A DNA stretch of 64,000 nt from Melampsora larici-populina 98AG31 (Eukaryota > Basidiomycota > Pucciniomycetes > Pucciniales > Melampsoraceae), in NCBI RefSeq assembly GCF_000204055.1, contig NW_006768861.1:100748-164747 (forward strand), in the 5' to 3' direction. A model generated the notes under the pieces. It was not told the origin of the DNA. It was given only the letters and a program-made list of their open reading frames with translations, and ran no database searches. The position numbers were made by a program, and so were the translations under genes. Each line of letters starts with the position of its first letter. The first letter of the stretch is position 1. Shown in pieces: positions 20,882-33,766 of the stretch.

Positions 20882-23800
20882 CTACACTTGGAATATTTCA
20901 TGGTCGACCATATCCCCACTCTCGTACCAATCATCCAAGAGGAAGAAATATTCCAACAGATCAACTTCGGGAACCGCGTGAGGTTGCATTTGGAGAAGAT
21001 ATGCAATGTCCATCTCTATACGAGCTCTGACGTGATCGGGACAATGATAGCCATTTCGCAATTGGTCCTCAGACGTCGGTAAAAATGGCCAACGCTTCAT
21101 CACTAGCCACATGGCCGGATCTTCAAATATGACCGCCCTCTCAACCAAGCATCTCGTTGCGCGGGAAGTTGTTTCGGGCAGGGTACCTTGGTGCGTAAGC
21201 ATCAGGTTAGCCTTTTCAATTGAAAGTGTCGAGACTCGCCTGTTAGGTAACGTACCTTCTAAGCCATCCACATCAATTCTTCCAGCAGCCTTCAAGAAGG
21301 CCAGCTTGGATTTTCTTACATCGCGAGGTAAGCGAGATTCGTTGAGGTGATAATATCTCGACTCGTTGGGGAGATCGCATAGAGGACTACTGTTGCCTGG
21401 TATCCCAATCCTGGACGGCAGGGCTCCACTTCTAGTTCGACAAGTTCTGAGAGCTGCATCATTGAGTTGCGCGCCGGGAACTTTAGCCCTGATAGAGTGG
21501 ATGGATCACGTGTCAAGATGAAGCATGATTCAACTGGGAGATACTCGATTGAAAGAGAGTATCAGCCTTACGGTTCAGATATAACTGAGAGCTCGTGATC
21601 GGTGGATCTGTAAGAGTAGGAAAATGTGACCAAATCCAGAAATAAGTGACCAGAACTGAGATAGCAGAGGTATTCGAGCTCACCCTTCTGACCCGTCCGA
21701 TGAATCAGGCGCCATCGGTCTACTCGGAAGCAATCCATGCCATATATAATCAGAGACATACAATGAGAAGAATACAGAGAGACTGTTGTGGAAGCTCACG
21801 CTGCGCTCGTGTAGTCAGAAACAACGCTGGGTCTTTCAACATTTCGTGGCTCGTAAGGATATTTGTCCGAAATTTTCATCAAATGAAGAGGGTTGCTTCG
21901 TCTTCTAGAATCCATTTCCAGGATTTGTCGGGATTGAGACTCGGGAATTCAAAAAATTGAAGGAAGCTGTTGTTTTTTTAGTCGCAGTCAATGAGAGGAG
22001 TTTGAAGTTCAGAGCAAGGATATTTATTCGGGATATAGTCTGACTTCGGAGGAAAAGTTGCATAGGGCGAGCGCGTGCTAAGCTAGAGATCTCGAATATC
22101 CACCTCATCAAAGCTGTAAAGCTTACATGTATATATCACATGAGCCCATCTCTGTGTGGGTATGATTTTGAATGACATAAGGGTGCAAATATCGATCTAC
22201 CAACTTCTCATAGTAATCAAATGGATGGTGACTTTGCTAAGCCGCATGTCTGAAACCTTGATAAACCTCAATTGATTTGAGGAACCGCACATTTTCCCTT
22301 CTGGAAGCCTAACGTAACTTTGCGGTTTTCGAACGATGACCATGAGCTGTATGTCTTCAAATTCTACGGCTTTTGCGCCTCTTCCGACAGCGCTTATCAT
22401 TTACGAAAAATGGTCGCTTTAGGGGTTGCGGAACACTGCCAGATACAGCGGCATAAGGGAAGGATATCGAAATTTGGACGCCAAAGGATTCGGGCTCGAC
22501 AACACGATATAAAAGAAACACAAAAGTGATTACATTTCAGGTTTGAGGATATGATCCATGAGGTGATTTTCATGATAAAAGAAGAAAGAATCTCAGGAAT
22601 ACACACTCCTAGATTTGCGTGCAATATCTTTGCCAGAGCCCAGATTAGATCAAACACCAAAGTAGGATCCTCATCATTATTATATACACCCAAGAATAGT
22701 TTGAAACCTGTTAGGGGGCCGATAGTACTGGAGAAAGGCCCTTTTTCGAAACTAAACAAAAGAAATGAAAGAGTTAATGGCTCCTTGAACAACGGACCTC
22801 GCACCAGCACAAACAAATCTTGCTCAAACCCCGTCTGGGCGTCTCGATCTTCCACTTGTTGTTGTGGAATAATTATAAAAATGAACAAATAGATGGACAC
22901 AACATGATTCAGTAGTCATCAATGCGTCCTTGACGTAGTCCCTTGAAAATTTTCTTGAATCAGAAGGGAGCGGTTCAATTAGTTTAATGATTCTTACAGG
23001 AATAAAAAATATCGTGTAGGGAGACTGCCCAAGAGTCATCCTCGCTTGATGAGGAAGAAGTGCGATTTTCAGACACCGGAGCACGGTAGTCTATCACCAA
23101 GGCATATCTCTTGAGAAAGAAACAAAAAATTGACAGAGGTGAGGAAATCTCAAGAGGGGATTTTTAGACGCAAGATGAACATATATCCCAAACGTAATCA
23201 TCTTCACGCTAGGAATGTGTTTCACTTTTCGATTACGAAGGTCAAAGGGTTTATCAGTAATCTCCATTGATGAATATATATGATGACCATATCAGGAAGT
23301 ACAAAAGGCTATGAGAGTCTGAATTTGCTATAGCTCATCAAGAGCTTTAAAGTATTTTGACGTAAAGTGTTGTATGTAAATGGCATTGGCTAGTCACGCT
23401 CACTTTTTCGATTAACAACTGTACCTGCTATGAGACATATATGTTTTGTGATACAGTTTCCCTCAGCCTTCGATTGCAAGTGCGATACCCTAAGTACGCT
23501 CGATAATGTAGGCTCAGCACATTCGAAGCAGAATGAGCATGAGACTGTTTTGATTGCATTCCCTTACATTTAAATTTCACTTATTTACACATAGTTACAT
23601 ATTTCACAATCACTGACGTTTAATCCTTTTACAGTGTCCTGCCAAATGATTGCTTTATATCCAAGACGTGAATTCGGACAACATAGACACTTGCTTCGAT
23701 GGATCAATAGATCAGAAGCTGTTCACGACTATTCATGTGTAGCGATTCATTATGTGCTTCTGTGTATCCCAGGTTCAAATTCGGTCGGATCATTCATGAT

Positions 23801-24536
23801 GCATCCCAGTCCTCACAAATTAGATCCTGAGCGTGTCGATTGACAAAGCCTAACGGTCACAGGAACACCAACTTCGGCTTTCTTGCGACCAGGACATTCA
23901 AAGGAGAATGATCACGAGACTGTTTTCGTTTCATAGCTTTACATTTCGAGTTCATTTCTTGGCACAAATGGTGGTTTTGCAATCACTGTAATAATTTTCC
24001 CAGGGTCCTACCAACCGATTGGACGATATCCATGACTTCTATTTGGTCATAATAGACAGCTTCTCCAAAATATGGACAGATCAGAAGTTTTTTACGATTA
24101 CTTGTGGATCCTTTGCGTGCTTCTATTCATGCCAGTTCGAGACAAGGAAGAAAAGATAGTCAATCAAAAGAGTCAAAATTTGGGTTGTATGACAATACAT
24201 CGCCGGTCCTCATAGATTGAATCCCAAGAATGCCGATTGTCAAAGCAGATGACTCACCGCAACATCAACTTCGGGTTTCTTGCGACCAGGCTTGAGGAAA
24301 ATCAGAGCACTTCGGGCCTCATCGAAGCAGTCATACTCTGTCCGCGCAGCAAAATGTGATTTCACAGTCATCTCGGCCATGCGCCTGCATATATGGCTAC
24401 TCAATTGTGATGAAGTGCGACATCTAAGTGGGTCCCATTCACTACTCGAAGCATCACACATAGTCTCGACCAACCGCGGCCTCTGATCGCATATCAGAAC
24501 GAAAAATTGACCGAATGTCAAGACAAGCAGCCATGC
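20882..24536 (-). CDS. Unrecognised multi-exon gene (exon chain partly resolved)
   Basis: Coding-like exons on the minus strand are joined by plausible GT–AG introns. A first resolved exon at about 24536-24258 begins with a hydrophobic stretch (WLLVLTFGQFFVLIC) and ends before GTGAGT. An exon at about 23111-23009 encodes RYALVIDYRAPVSENRTS plus a Ser/Asp-rich tail. Further candidates lie at about 22960-22530 (FKLFLGVYNNDEDPTLVFDL), 21900-21700, 21640-21580, and about 21490-20882 ending EFFLLDDWYESGD-like and a stop. The last segment reads without interruption for about 200 codons. The hydrophobic start would fit a secreted protein, but I could not identify the true initiator. No family recognised. 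Exon boundaries in the middle are uncertain and more than one gene is possible. Confidence 0.4.
23476..24245. repeat. Diverged tandem duplication of a ~390-bp block
   Basis: Two blocks (about 23476-23863 and 23875-24245) share ordered islands: GAATGA-CATGAGACTGTTTT, TTTCACAATCACTG, a CAGATCAGAAG segment, CCTCA-A-ATTGAATCC and GATTGTCAAAGC. The block start (CAACATCAACTTCGG, TTTCTTGCGACCAGG) recurs a third time at 24247, inside the exon ending at 24258. The duplicated unit therefore includes an exon end and its downstream intron. Confidence 0.6.
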
Positions 24537-25345
24537 CGTGAATCAAGCAGGTTTGGCCTGCTCTGGCACTCAGAAATCATATCCATAAAGCTGGATTTGT
24601 CTTTTCGTAATCCATTTCTGATCTAGGCCGAGGCTCGCGAAGTCCACAGGCTCGAGCCAGACACGCGATGTTGTGCAAGTTTGGACATGGAGAGATCCAC
24701 AGATCTGAAGTTTCCAAGGCTGCGATGCGGTTGTCTTGACGTATCTGATTGAATCAAAGGCCTGTTCCGATGAAAGGAGCCTGAAACCAACACACGACAT
24801 CGAAGTGCAAGTTCAACCGAAAAAGGGTTCATCAACAACGCTCCTTCTTTCTACAACTTCAAAAGAGCGTATGATTTCCGCATTGAAACGCCAACAGAAG
24901 GCCCTAAATGGCGATGAACCATAGGCCGATCGGGCTGAATGACCGTAGAGAGCCTTCATGTGTAGATTCATCGGTAGCCAGAAAGCTACAGGAGGCCATC
25001 TAGTTTCATGTTTCGCCGCGACCCAGTTTGGGAAATCGATTTAGATTGGCGGATGTAGGAAACCTTTGGTGACGAGCTTGTACGTTTGATCGTGGTAGAC
25101 ACCGGATGCTGAGACAGACTTATGCTGAGATATGAATAATGAGAAGACGTCTTTCAGTGAAGACGTGGATCGAGCGAACCGCCACGTGTAACCAGAAAAC
25201 GCCACAAAGTCAAGACCGCTCGGGAACGTTAAAGCAACCAATATATACCGCTAAATCTTAATCGTGTCCTGACCCCTCGTATCTCACCGTCCAACTTCAG
25301 CTGCCAATATCCCACATATTTAAGCCCCTCGCGGCAGGAATGCAG
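24537..25345. other. Possible 5' region of the minus-strand gene
   Basis: Minus-strand open frames at 24800-24570 and 25241-25041 have coding-like composition and could be upstream exons. A GGTATATATTGG TATA-like element lies at about 25248-25237 on the minus strand. I could not join the exons with confidence. Confidence 0.3.
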
Positions 25346-25590
25346 AAGTGAGTATGAGTATACTCAACTCATACTCACTCTGTACGGGTTTTGGCCCCGT
25401 GGGTGAGTAAGTTGGTGCTCTCGATGGGCACCAACTGAGTTGTCTCAGTATCAGAATACTCACATGTAAGTGTAACATGATTACACAATACTCAAATGTG
25501 CCCTGTCCCCGCGCCCTTGACTCACTAGCCCTCTTTCAGCGCCCACAATATTTGGATGAGTATACTCACTTATATACTCATCCAAACAAG
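25346..25590. repeat. GAGTATACTCA palindrome cluster
   Basis: Repeated GAGTATGAGTATACTCA, ACTCATACTCAC, GGTGAGTAAG and a GTTGGTGC…GCACCAAC hairpin sit within 250 bp and end with ATGAGTATACTCA near 25556. It resembles a foldback or MITE remnant. No target duplication was defined. Confidence 0.4.
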
Positions 25591-26569
25591 GTCACGACAA
25601 GTCAACTACGGTAGGATATCCTTCGGCGCCCTAAGATATCGTTGGCTTACGATTGATGACCACCTTCAAGCACTATATCTTTCCCTTTCAGCTTTCATTC
25701 AGCCATTCGACACCCAATCCTCTCCTCACACCCAATCCATCAATCAATTTCAACTGTGGACCACGCTCGATCTAACGGTGGCTGGCCAATTAATCGCCAA
25801 ACAATCCTACGATTGAGGTATTAGCCAATGGCTCAGCAATTGGCATTTCGCCACATTGAGTTATGGCTACCAGCGCTTTCGTGGGTCAACTCCGATATAA
25901 TGAATATTGGAGATCTTGAATGGGAATTGGACCTTCGGTGAGCAGCAACATTTCTATATTATATATGTTGTCTTCTGGAAAAGTTCCAGCAGAATCTGAT
26001 ATGGAGATAGCCAACTGCTCAGCCGCAACTGCAGCATTCGGATCAGATGCTTTGAGTTGTACATTTACAAAGCACACTGTCATATATGTAGTACAAGAGG
26101 TTTTCGATGATATTTAGAGATACAAGGTGATTCTCAGCGCCGGACAAAGAATGGCAGCGTCGTGGTGCTGGTAACGCTTTCGAGATCTTTCAAAAATCCT
26201 GAGAAATTGCGCAATGATACTGAGGGCTAGATTCTTTTACACTTCATAAGAGAGGATGAGGGAGGAAAGACTTGCATTGATGTATTGAACATGATCTAGC
26301 GGCTCGTATGTTGGCGTAACTTATTTATTCAACAGTCCAAGTTGTGCAGATACGGTCGCCCTCAAAAATTACACCGACTGGACGGTGACTCAGACTGATT
26401 CGTTTCAATTTTTCAGAAGCGACCGAGACTTTGGGTGCATCTCAGTTTCCCCAACGTTCTGGAATATCAGCTCAGCATTATGCTCTCTTACAGCCTCATA
26501 GATGACTGGCAATAATTCAGAGCCAGATATACTTTTTGCGGTATATGCTCACAAGATAGTTCGGACTCG
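25591..26569. other. Unassigned DNA upstream of the gypsy element
   Basis: A minus-strand frame at 26083-25886 (NVQLKASDPNAAVAAEQLAI…) has coding-like composition and may be an exon of a broken gene, but no partner exons were found. Otherwise nothing is supported. Confidence 0.3.
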
Positions 26570-26573
26570 CCTA

Positions 26574-26968
26574 TGTGATTCCCTATTCAAGGCATTCCCC
26601 TTTGTTCTCCCCATATGCGCTTACGCGCTTTTCTCTTTTCCTTATATTTTACTTTCAGTGCTTTTCAAATGTCTATTTCCTCTTTTTTACTTTATCGAGA
26701 CGGACTCCGCCGAATCCGTCCCGACTGCTTACATGTTGTAGCCCTCCACTAATTATAGCCGGATCCTGTAGTACCGGATCAGGCTTCCCGCTCCTCAAAT
26801 ATCTTGTAACACAGCGATCATGCTGTTCTTATTGTATTACCTCTTATTTCCTTTTTCGTACTTTGTAGAGAAATGCTCGCCCATATAAGGAGCTTGCATC
26901 TCCCTCGTAATGTAAACCTCAAGTTACTTCCCATCTATTTTCTCCCCTTGAAAGTACGTGGAATCACA
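26574..26968 (+). repeat. 5' LTR of the gypsy element (395 bp)
   Basis: TG…CA ends with 9-bp short inverted termini. Compared with the 3' LTR it has T for C at CCCCATAtGCG, A for G at GCCGaATCC and T for C at AGCTtGCA. Two of the three are CpG sites. A primer-binding site immediately downstream was not recognised. Confidence 0.95.
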
Positions 26969-27496
26969 AATATATATTTGTGTGTCTTTATTCTTTTCTC
27001 TCTAACTTTAATATCACCCCCCTGATATCGAAAAAGGTTCCCCATTAATCTGTGACCATCAGTTCTAACTTTGTGTTTCTTTTATATCGTCCTTTCCCAG
27101 AAACCTTTACCGGAATACCTTATAATCGAAGCAACAAACATCCCCACTATCCAGATTAAACCCGTCGTGAGTTCTCGAAGTTTCTTAGCTAGTTATTTCA
27201 ATCGCCTTCGACACCTTCCCTTTCGATTAGTTAGAGTAACTAAAAGAATCCTTTTTTCTTTTACACACATAGAACCAACACACCGTTTTACCAACACAAC
27301 CTACTTCTTATCGCGCTTAAAATATTTGATTTTTGAATCACTGTTAACAAAACTAATTCTTTTTGAAGAACCTAGTAACCGTACGCTTTATTCTTTTTAG
27401 ACTCTGATCAAGTCTGATACTAATCCTCACGAACCTCACTATTTTATTTTATTCGTTTTATTTTATTCCTATCTTCCTTTAGATAGCCTACTCAAA

Positions 27497-30400
27497 ATGG
27501 AAGAACCATCCAACTACGTCCAAGTGCCTGCTGAGGATCTTCGCCTAATCAGAGCTCAACTCGAACAGTTTGGTATAGATGCCCATCATCGCGAACAAAC
27601 CCATGCACAAGAAATCAACAATCTTCAAAGCCAACATGAAAACATCCTGCAACACCAGGCCAATCAGATCACGCATCTCGAGAACCAGCTCAACGACCGC
27701 ATCAGCAACCCAGCTCCTCCCAAGCCGGATGCCTTCAGAGCAGAACCCAGAAAATTTACGGGTTACGGCGACAACGCCGAACTTTGGTTCTCCGAGCTAG
27801 AATCGAACTTTAAAATGCATAGATACCCCGAGGCTTCCTGGGGCGAAATGCTAGGCTCATACCTTGACAAGGAGTCTCATATGTTTTGGCACGAGGCCCG
27901 CAAGAATCAGGGTGGGACTATAATTGGTTATCAAGAATTCAAAACCCAATTCTTAAAACAATACAACTTTGATATGATGATCGAAGAGATCCAAGAAAAG
28001 ATTAAGATCTGCTACTATAAGGGAGACATCAACGATTATATACTTAGGTTCAGAAGGTTGATGGCCTACATGCCTCTGGATGTCTTATCCTTTCAAGCCC
28101 GCAAGTTCGCTTTCACCGACAAACTCCCGGCTCACTACAGAGAAAAAATTAACAATAGAGAAGAAATCCGATCCAAGAAAGACATGGAATTAGTATATTC
28201 TGCAGCCAGAGAAGCCGAAAGAACCGTCAAGATCAACAACCGCGGCTTTAAAGGCTATGATCAAAGACATTCGACTTCTCATAAAACTACTGATAAAAAA
28301 CCACATTTCAACTCGCACCGCAATATCTTCAGAACACCACATCAACCTAGTCACTTTGGAAAACCCCATGCCGTCACCAACGGATCCGGCCCTATGGATC
28401 TCGACGCTGTAGACCTGACGAATGTGGAATGTTACAACTGTCACAGTAAAGGACACATGGCTGACAAATGCCCGCGATCTAAGAAGAAGAATTACAGCGG
28501 ACAAAAAAATCGACAAAATCACTTTGACCGCCGAAAACCGAACCTATTACTTATGGAGCACCTCCCTTTTTCTCCATCTGACCCCTTCTCTCTTGAATCC
28601 TTCATACCTCCTTTTCAAGACCATGAGCTTCAAGAGGAAGACCTCTTTGTTCCCCCCTTCGCGGATGCTAACGGACAGATCTTCCGAGCATCACGGGAAT
28701 CCTCTGAGTCACTCGACGGACCCACTGAAGACGGTAGAGAATATCTCGAGAGATACAAAATCGAATACCTAGCAAGCCTCGAAGACATGGACGCTAGGAC
28801 CCCGCTAAGTCTAAAAGAAGAACGAGATGCTATCACCAAAATCTTCGAAGAAAGAGAAGATTACCGATGCTGTAAGTCATGCATGGCTTATGGAAATGAG
28901 GACAGTCCTCCGACAACTTCTAACGGCCTCAAATTCTTTGACTTAGACCCTTCTCAAGTTAATAACCTCAACAATAAACGTCCATTACGGGAAAACAGTC
29001 CTCTTGAACGCGTCCCAGCCCACGATCCAAACAATAACCACGACATCTACTACGTGGGAGTGGAGCAGGAGCTAAAGAAGGACCCCTCAAAGAGGATGAG
29101 GCTAGATAGTACGCTGATTGATGGATATCAATACACAACCTTACGAAGCCCATCCCCCCTCAACGCTCCAGACGCCCTAGAGCTGGCCGAAAGAGAACTG
29201 GCCAACATTGAAGACTGGAATAGAATCCTCAACACCACCTACGTCAATTGGGCAGATCGAGATGAGTTTGATTCCGTCTGCACGCCTGATGAAGAAGCCA
29301 CAAGCATCGCGGCGATTGAATCAACATCGATCCCGGAATACGAAGACAATCCCCGTATCTCCGACTACGACTTCTTCAAGGCAAGAGCAATCAATTTACC
29401 GCCAGTCAAAAGTACCTCAGCGGACCTATCTGTCGTAGAAATGGAATCGATCAACACGACCAAGACAAACCATCTCCGCCGACAAGGTGTGGACCTTGCC
29501 TCCCACGAAGAAGAGGCAAAGACATCCTTACCAATCTACCCTTGCCTCTTCCACAATATCCCTCTGGATGCCATAATCAATAGCGGAGCGGCCGCCAATT
29601 ACATATCTACCGAACGTGTTGAGAAGATGAAATCACTATCCCCTGGTAGAATCGAAATCAAAAACGTTGATAAACAAAATGTTAGATTAGCAAATGGAGC
29701 TCGATAATCTTGCAACGAGGTCGCGATCTTTGAGGCTGAGTTTGAAGACGAGAAGAAAATGGATACCTTCAGATTCAACGTGAAGGCCTTTATCCTACCT
29801 CTGCCCAACATATCGTTAATTCTTGGGTTACCGTGGTTAAGAGAAACAAAACCCCTAATCAATTTTACCACCGGAAACTACATCGTCAAAAATGGGTTTG
29901 TTGTTAGACCAAGAGATTACGAACCGAAACTCTTCACCATTGAAGACAAAAATTTCGGCGACAGACTAGAAAATAGAGCTAAGGTCATCGCTCCCGAGTG
30001 CTGGAAAGACGAAGTAATAATGATCGACCGAATTTACAAACATCATATCGACACTGGAGACGCAAGGCCAATCAAGAGCCATGGTAGACCGCATACACCT
30101 CCAGAACATGCGACTATCAAGCAATTCGTCGAGGAAAGTATCGCTCAAGGAATTATTGAGCCCTCGGACTCCCCATGGAGCTCACCCCTTCTATTGGTCA
30201 AAAAGGCTGATGGATCCAACAGGGTATGTGTGGACTATAGAGGTCTAAACAAGGTTACAAAAAAGAATGCTTACCCCCTACCCCGCATCGATGATGCGTA
30301 TTTGTTCTTATCGGGTGCTAAGTACTTCTCAACCATAGACCTCAAGAGCGGCTTTTGGCAGGTTCCGATGAACAGCGAGGATAAGGAGAAGACCGCCTTT

Positions 30401-32782
30401 ACTTGTAGGTTGGGTCACTTCCAGTGGAGAGTGATGCCTTTTGGCCTCTGCAACGCACCAGCCACCTTTCAGGAGATGATGAACTCCATCCTGAAAGAGG
30501 TAATTGACAAGTTTGCTTTGGTTTATCTAGATGATGTGATAATCTATTCGAAAACCGAGCAAGAACATGAAAAACATATTGAAGCAGTCTTCAAAATCTT
30601 ACAAAAGGAAGGTCTAGTCGTCTCAGCCAAGAAGTGTCAATTTGGAAAGTCATCATTGCTCTTCTTGGGGCATATCGTCGACGGAAACGGAATTCGCACT
30701 AACCCAGAAAAAATCAATAAAATAGTTGAGTGGCCTAAACCATCCAACATCTCTCATGTTCGCGGCTTCTTAAATCTGTGTACTTATTATAAACGCTTCA
30801 TTTTGAAGTTTTCCTCTATCGCCTCTCCTCTCTACAAGTTGACTGAAGGATCGCCTAAACCCGGCACGTCAATTGAGTGGGGGGACGAGGAACAACTGGC
30901 GTTCGAAAAACTTAAAAAGTGTCTCTGTGAAACAGTTCCCCTACAACATCCAGCACCTTTTAAACCGTTTGTTCTCGACACCGACGCGTCAGGGACGAAC
31001 ATAGGTGCAGTTTTACAACAAGATACCAACATAGATATACCAAAGAACGTGAGCTTCGATTACAATTCATACCAAAGAAACCTTAAAGAGAAGAATCTTA
31101 GACCCATCGCGTTTGAATCGCGGAAATTGTCTAAGACCGAACAGAACTATTCCGCACAAGAACGGGAACTACTAGCGATCATCCACGGACTCAAACACTT
31201 CCGGGGATTTGTTGAAGGTTCGCCCGTCCTTGTGAGGACTGACCATGAGTCATTAAAGTATTTTAAAACCCAGAAACATATTAACCGTTGACTCGCCCGA
31301 TTTGTAGACGAGATCGAGTTCTTCGACTGTCACATCATTTACCGACCTGGAAAGGAGCAACTAGCCGCAGACTCCTTGTCACGGAAACCAAACACGGAGT
31401 TCGACCAAGACCCACCGGAGACCGCCGCGGCCCTCTTTAACATCAACGACCAGGAAGAAGTTTATCAAAAACTCACAGAATTTAAACTTAAACTGATGGC
31501 TGGAGTTGACCCGTCAACAGTGGGATCCGGCGACTTCATAATCGACGGCAACAGGTTAACTAAAATCAACCTAGATAACATGGCAGAAGACCAACGAACT
31601 GTACCAACTAGTAAGTTTGAAGCCGAAGGCATCTGCTATAGGGTACATCTGGACCTCGGACATCGCAACAAAAAAGACGTCATCGACGCAGTCAATAAAC
31701 GCTACTGGTTCCCGAACGTCGCGAAAACTGTAAAAGATGTTATCAGTTTGTGCGAGGCGTGTCAAGTCCACGCTGCCCCCTCGAAACAACAAGGTATGCC
31801 CGTTCAACTCATGCCTAGAGGAAGACCTTTTAGAAAGTGGGGGATGGATTTCGTCGGCCCCTTACCAAAGACAGCTAATGGGAACCAATTTCTCATCACT
31901 GCTATAGATTATGGCACAGGTTGGGCTTACGCCAAACCCTTGCAGGCTACCTCGTCAGATGCAGCGATCTCTTTGGTTAAGGAGATGACGCTGAACCATG
32001 GCCTTCCCGAAGAGATCATTACGGACAACGGGTCCGAGTTTATTTCACATAACTTCCGAAATTACTTGAAGAAAAACAATATTAAACAAAAAAACACATC
32101 GCCATACCACCCCCAAACAAATGGGTTGGACGAGCGCTTCCATGGGACCTTAGTTAACGCCCTTCGTAAGTTCTGTAGTCCCTACAATCAGAACTTATGG
32201 GACAATTACTTAAATACATGTCTCTTCGCTTATCGTGCCTCATATTCTCACTCTATGAAAGCCTCACCTTTCCACATGGCTTACGGCGAAGAAGCTAGGT
32301 TGCCCTCAGAAGAAGTAAGTATCAAATTTGATAACTCATACCAGAACTTAGAACTAATTCACAAGCAACGAAACCTTGCAGTTGTCAATCTGCAAAGAAC
32401 AAGGCAACAACTCATTGAAGAGCTCAACGAAAGGGCGCAAGCGAGGTACTCGGAGACAGAAGAAAAGTATACAGAAAGAAACCTTCGTCCAGAAGACCGC
32501 GTCCTCCGACAGTTCGAGGGCCGTCCCTCAAAACTCCACCCAAAATGGGATGGACCGTTTATTATTAAAGAATCTGACCCTCACGGTACGTACACACTAA
32601 TGACTTCCAATGGCCACGTATTGAAGGCTAAAGTCAATGGTTGCCGGTTAAAAAAATTCAAAGGTTCCTCCGATGAATTCTTCTTCGCCTCAGCAAGACT
32701 CCACCAGCAAGACAAAGCTGCTGGAAACAGAGTCCGTAGGACATCTGATAATGGCTCGCGAATACTTCGAGACGGTCATTAA
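27497..32782 (+). pseudogene. gag-pol polyprotein (gypsy), single frame of 1761 codons with two nonsense codons
   Basis: The frame starts MEEPSNYVQ and encodes a coiled-coil-like capsid region, a retrotransposon gag domain and a CX2CX4HX4C zinc knuckle (CYNCHSKGHMADKC, about 28434-28475). The aspartic protease follows, with NSGAAANYIS at about 29579 where the active-site Asp of D-S/T-G is Asn. After an in-frame TAA (29705-29707) come reverse transcriptase with YLDDVIIYS (about 30523) and RNase H (FVLDTDASG). A TGA (31289-31291) precedes integrase with an HHCC finger (H…H…CEAC), the DDE residues (MDFVG, TDNGSEF, PQTNGLDERF) and a GPF-type tail (WDGPFII). Gag and pol share one frame, so no frameshift signal is needed. 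Both stops equal CAA/CGA after a C-to-T change. Confidence 0.93.
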
Positions 32783-32910
32783 CAGAGCATCGACTGAATT
32801 CATTACGGAATTCCTGGAGAGACTTGTCGTACTGAATGATTGTGGCTTCAGAGAAATTACTCGTCGCAACAAAGGGAAATACAGACAAGGAAACTAGGGA
32901 GTTTCCAAGC

Positions 32911-32925
32911 TTAAGAAGGGGATGG
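32911..32925 (+). other. Polypurine tract of the gypsy element
   Basis: TTAAGAAGGGGATGG directly abuts the 3' LTR, the expected location for plus-strand priming by RNase H. Confidence 0.75.
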
Positions 32926-33320
32926 TGTGATTCCCTATTCAAGGCATTCCCCTTTGTTCTCCCCATACGCGCTTACGCGCTTTTCTCTTTTCCTTATATT
33001 TTACTTTCAGTGCTTTTCAAATGTCTATTTCCTCTTTTTTACTTTATCGAGACGGACTCCGCCGGATCCGTCCCGACTGCTTACATGTTGTAGCCCTCCA
33101 CTAATTATAGCCGGATCCTGTAGTACCGGATCAGGCTTCCCGCTCCTCAAATATCTTGTAACACAGCGATCATGCTGTTCTTATTGTATTACCTCTTATT
33201 TCCTTTTTCGTACTTTGTAGAGAAATGCTCGCCCATATAAGGAGCTCGCATCTCCCTCGTAATGTAAACCTCAAGTTACTTCCCATCTATTTTCTCCCCT
33301 TGAAAGTACGTGGAATCACA
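32926..33320 (+). repeat. 3' LTR of the gypsy element (395 bp)
   Basis: Same length as the 5' LTR with three single-base differences and no indels. It ends GGAATCACA, followed by the CCTA target duplication. Confidence 0.95.
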
Positions 33321-33324
33321 CCTA

Positions 33325-33766
33325 GTAGGAGATGTATAAGGAATGAAATTGAATGTCCATATGTTCAGTGACTGTTGCTTATACTTTTGTCATGTAGGAA
33401 TATCAACAAGATTGTTGGAGATGATGATAAGACTATTTCGAGATAAGAGTGGTATAATGAGAGAATGCACATGATGAACAGGACTTGAGGTTGCTCAGAT
33501 CTCAAAGCATTCAAGTTGCCCGTTGGAGAGTATGACTGTGAGCAGTGACTACTTTGAGGCTGACATACTCACTAAGACTTATTCAATGGATGAAAAGCTT
33601 TCTAATTCAAATGGGAAAGTATTGATAATCTGAGGGAAGTTGGTTGTAGCGATAGTGCTTGTCTTTTCATGGGAACAATTATGATTTATTAATGGCTTAT
33701 AAATTATTTCTTGACTTTTTCTGTATGATATCATACACTTGTGTTACGATTCGAATGATTATGATC
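33325..33766. other. Intergenic, no supported feature
   Basis: AT-rich 3' flank of the gypsy insertion with no open frame of interest. Confidence 0.3.

Larger units (their letters stand above)
26574..33320 (+). mobile_element. Complete Ty3/gypsy LTR retrotransposon, 6.75 kb, TSD CCTA
   Basis: The element is bounded by two 395-bp direct LTRs that start TGTGATTCC and end GGAATCACA. It is flanked by CCTA (26570-26573 and 33321-33324). One long frame encodes gag, protease, reverse transcriptase, RNase H and integrase in gypsy order. A purine-rich tract precedes the 3' LTR. The LTRs differ at only three positions, all transitions, so the insertion is recent. Two nonsense codons and a lost protease Asp make this copy non-autonomous. 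Confidence 0.95.

Noticed and set aside
26502..26868. Open frames of 79 and 97 aa duplicated near 32836-33220
   Set aside because: They lie in the two LTRs of the gypsy element, hence the duplication. There is no evidence of a protein.
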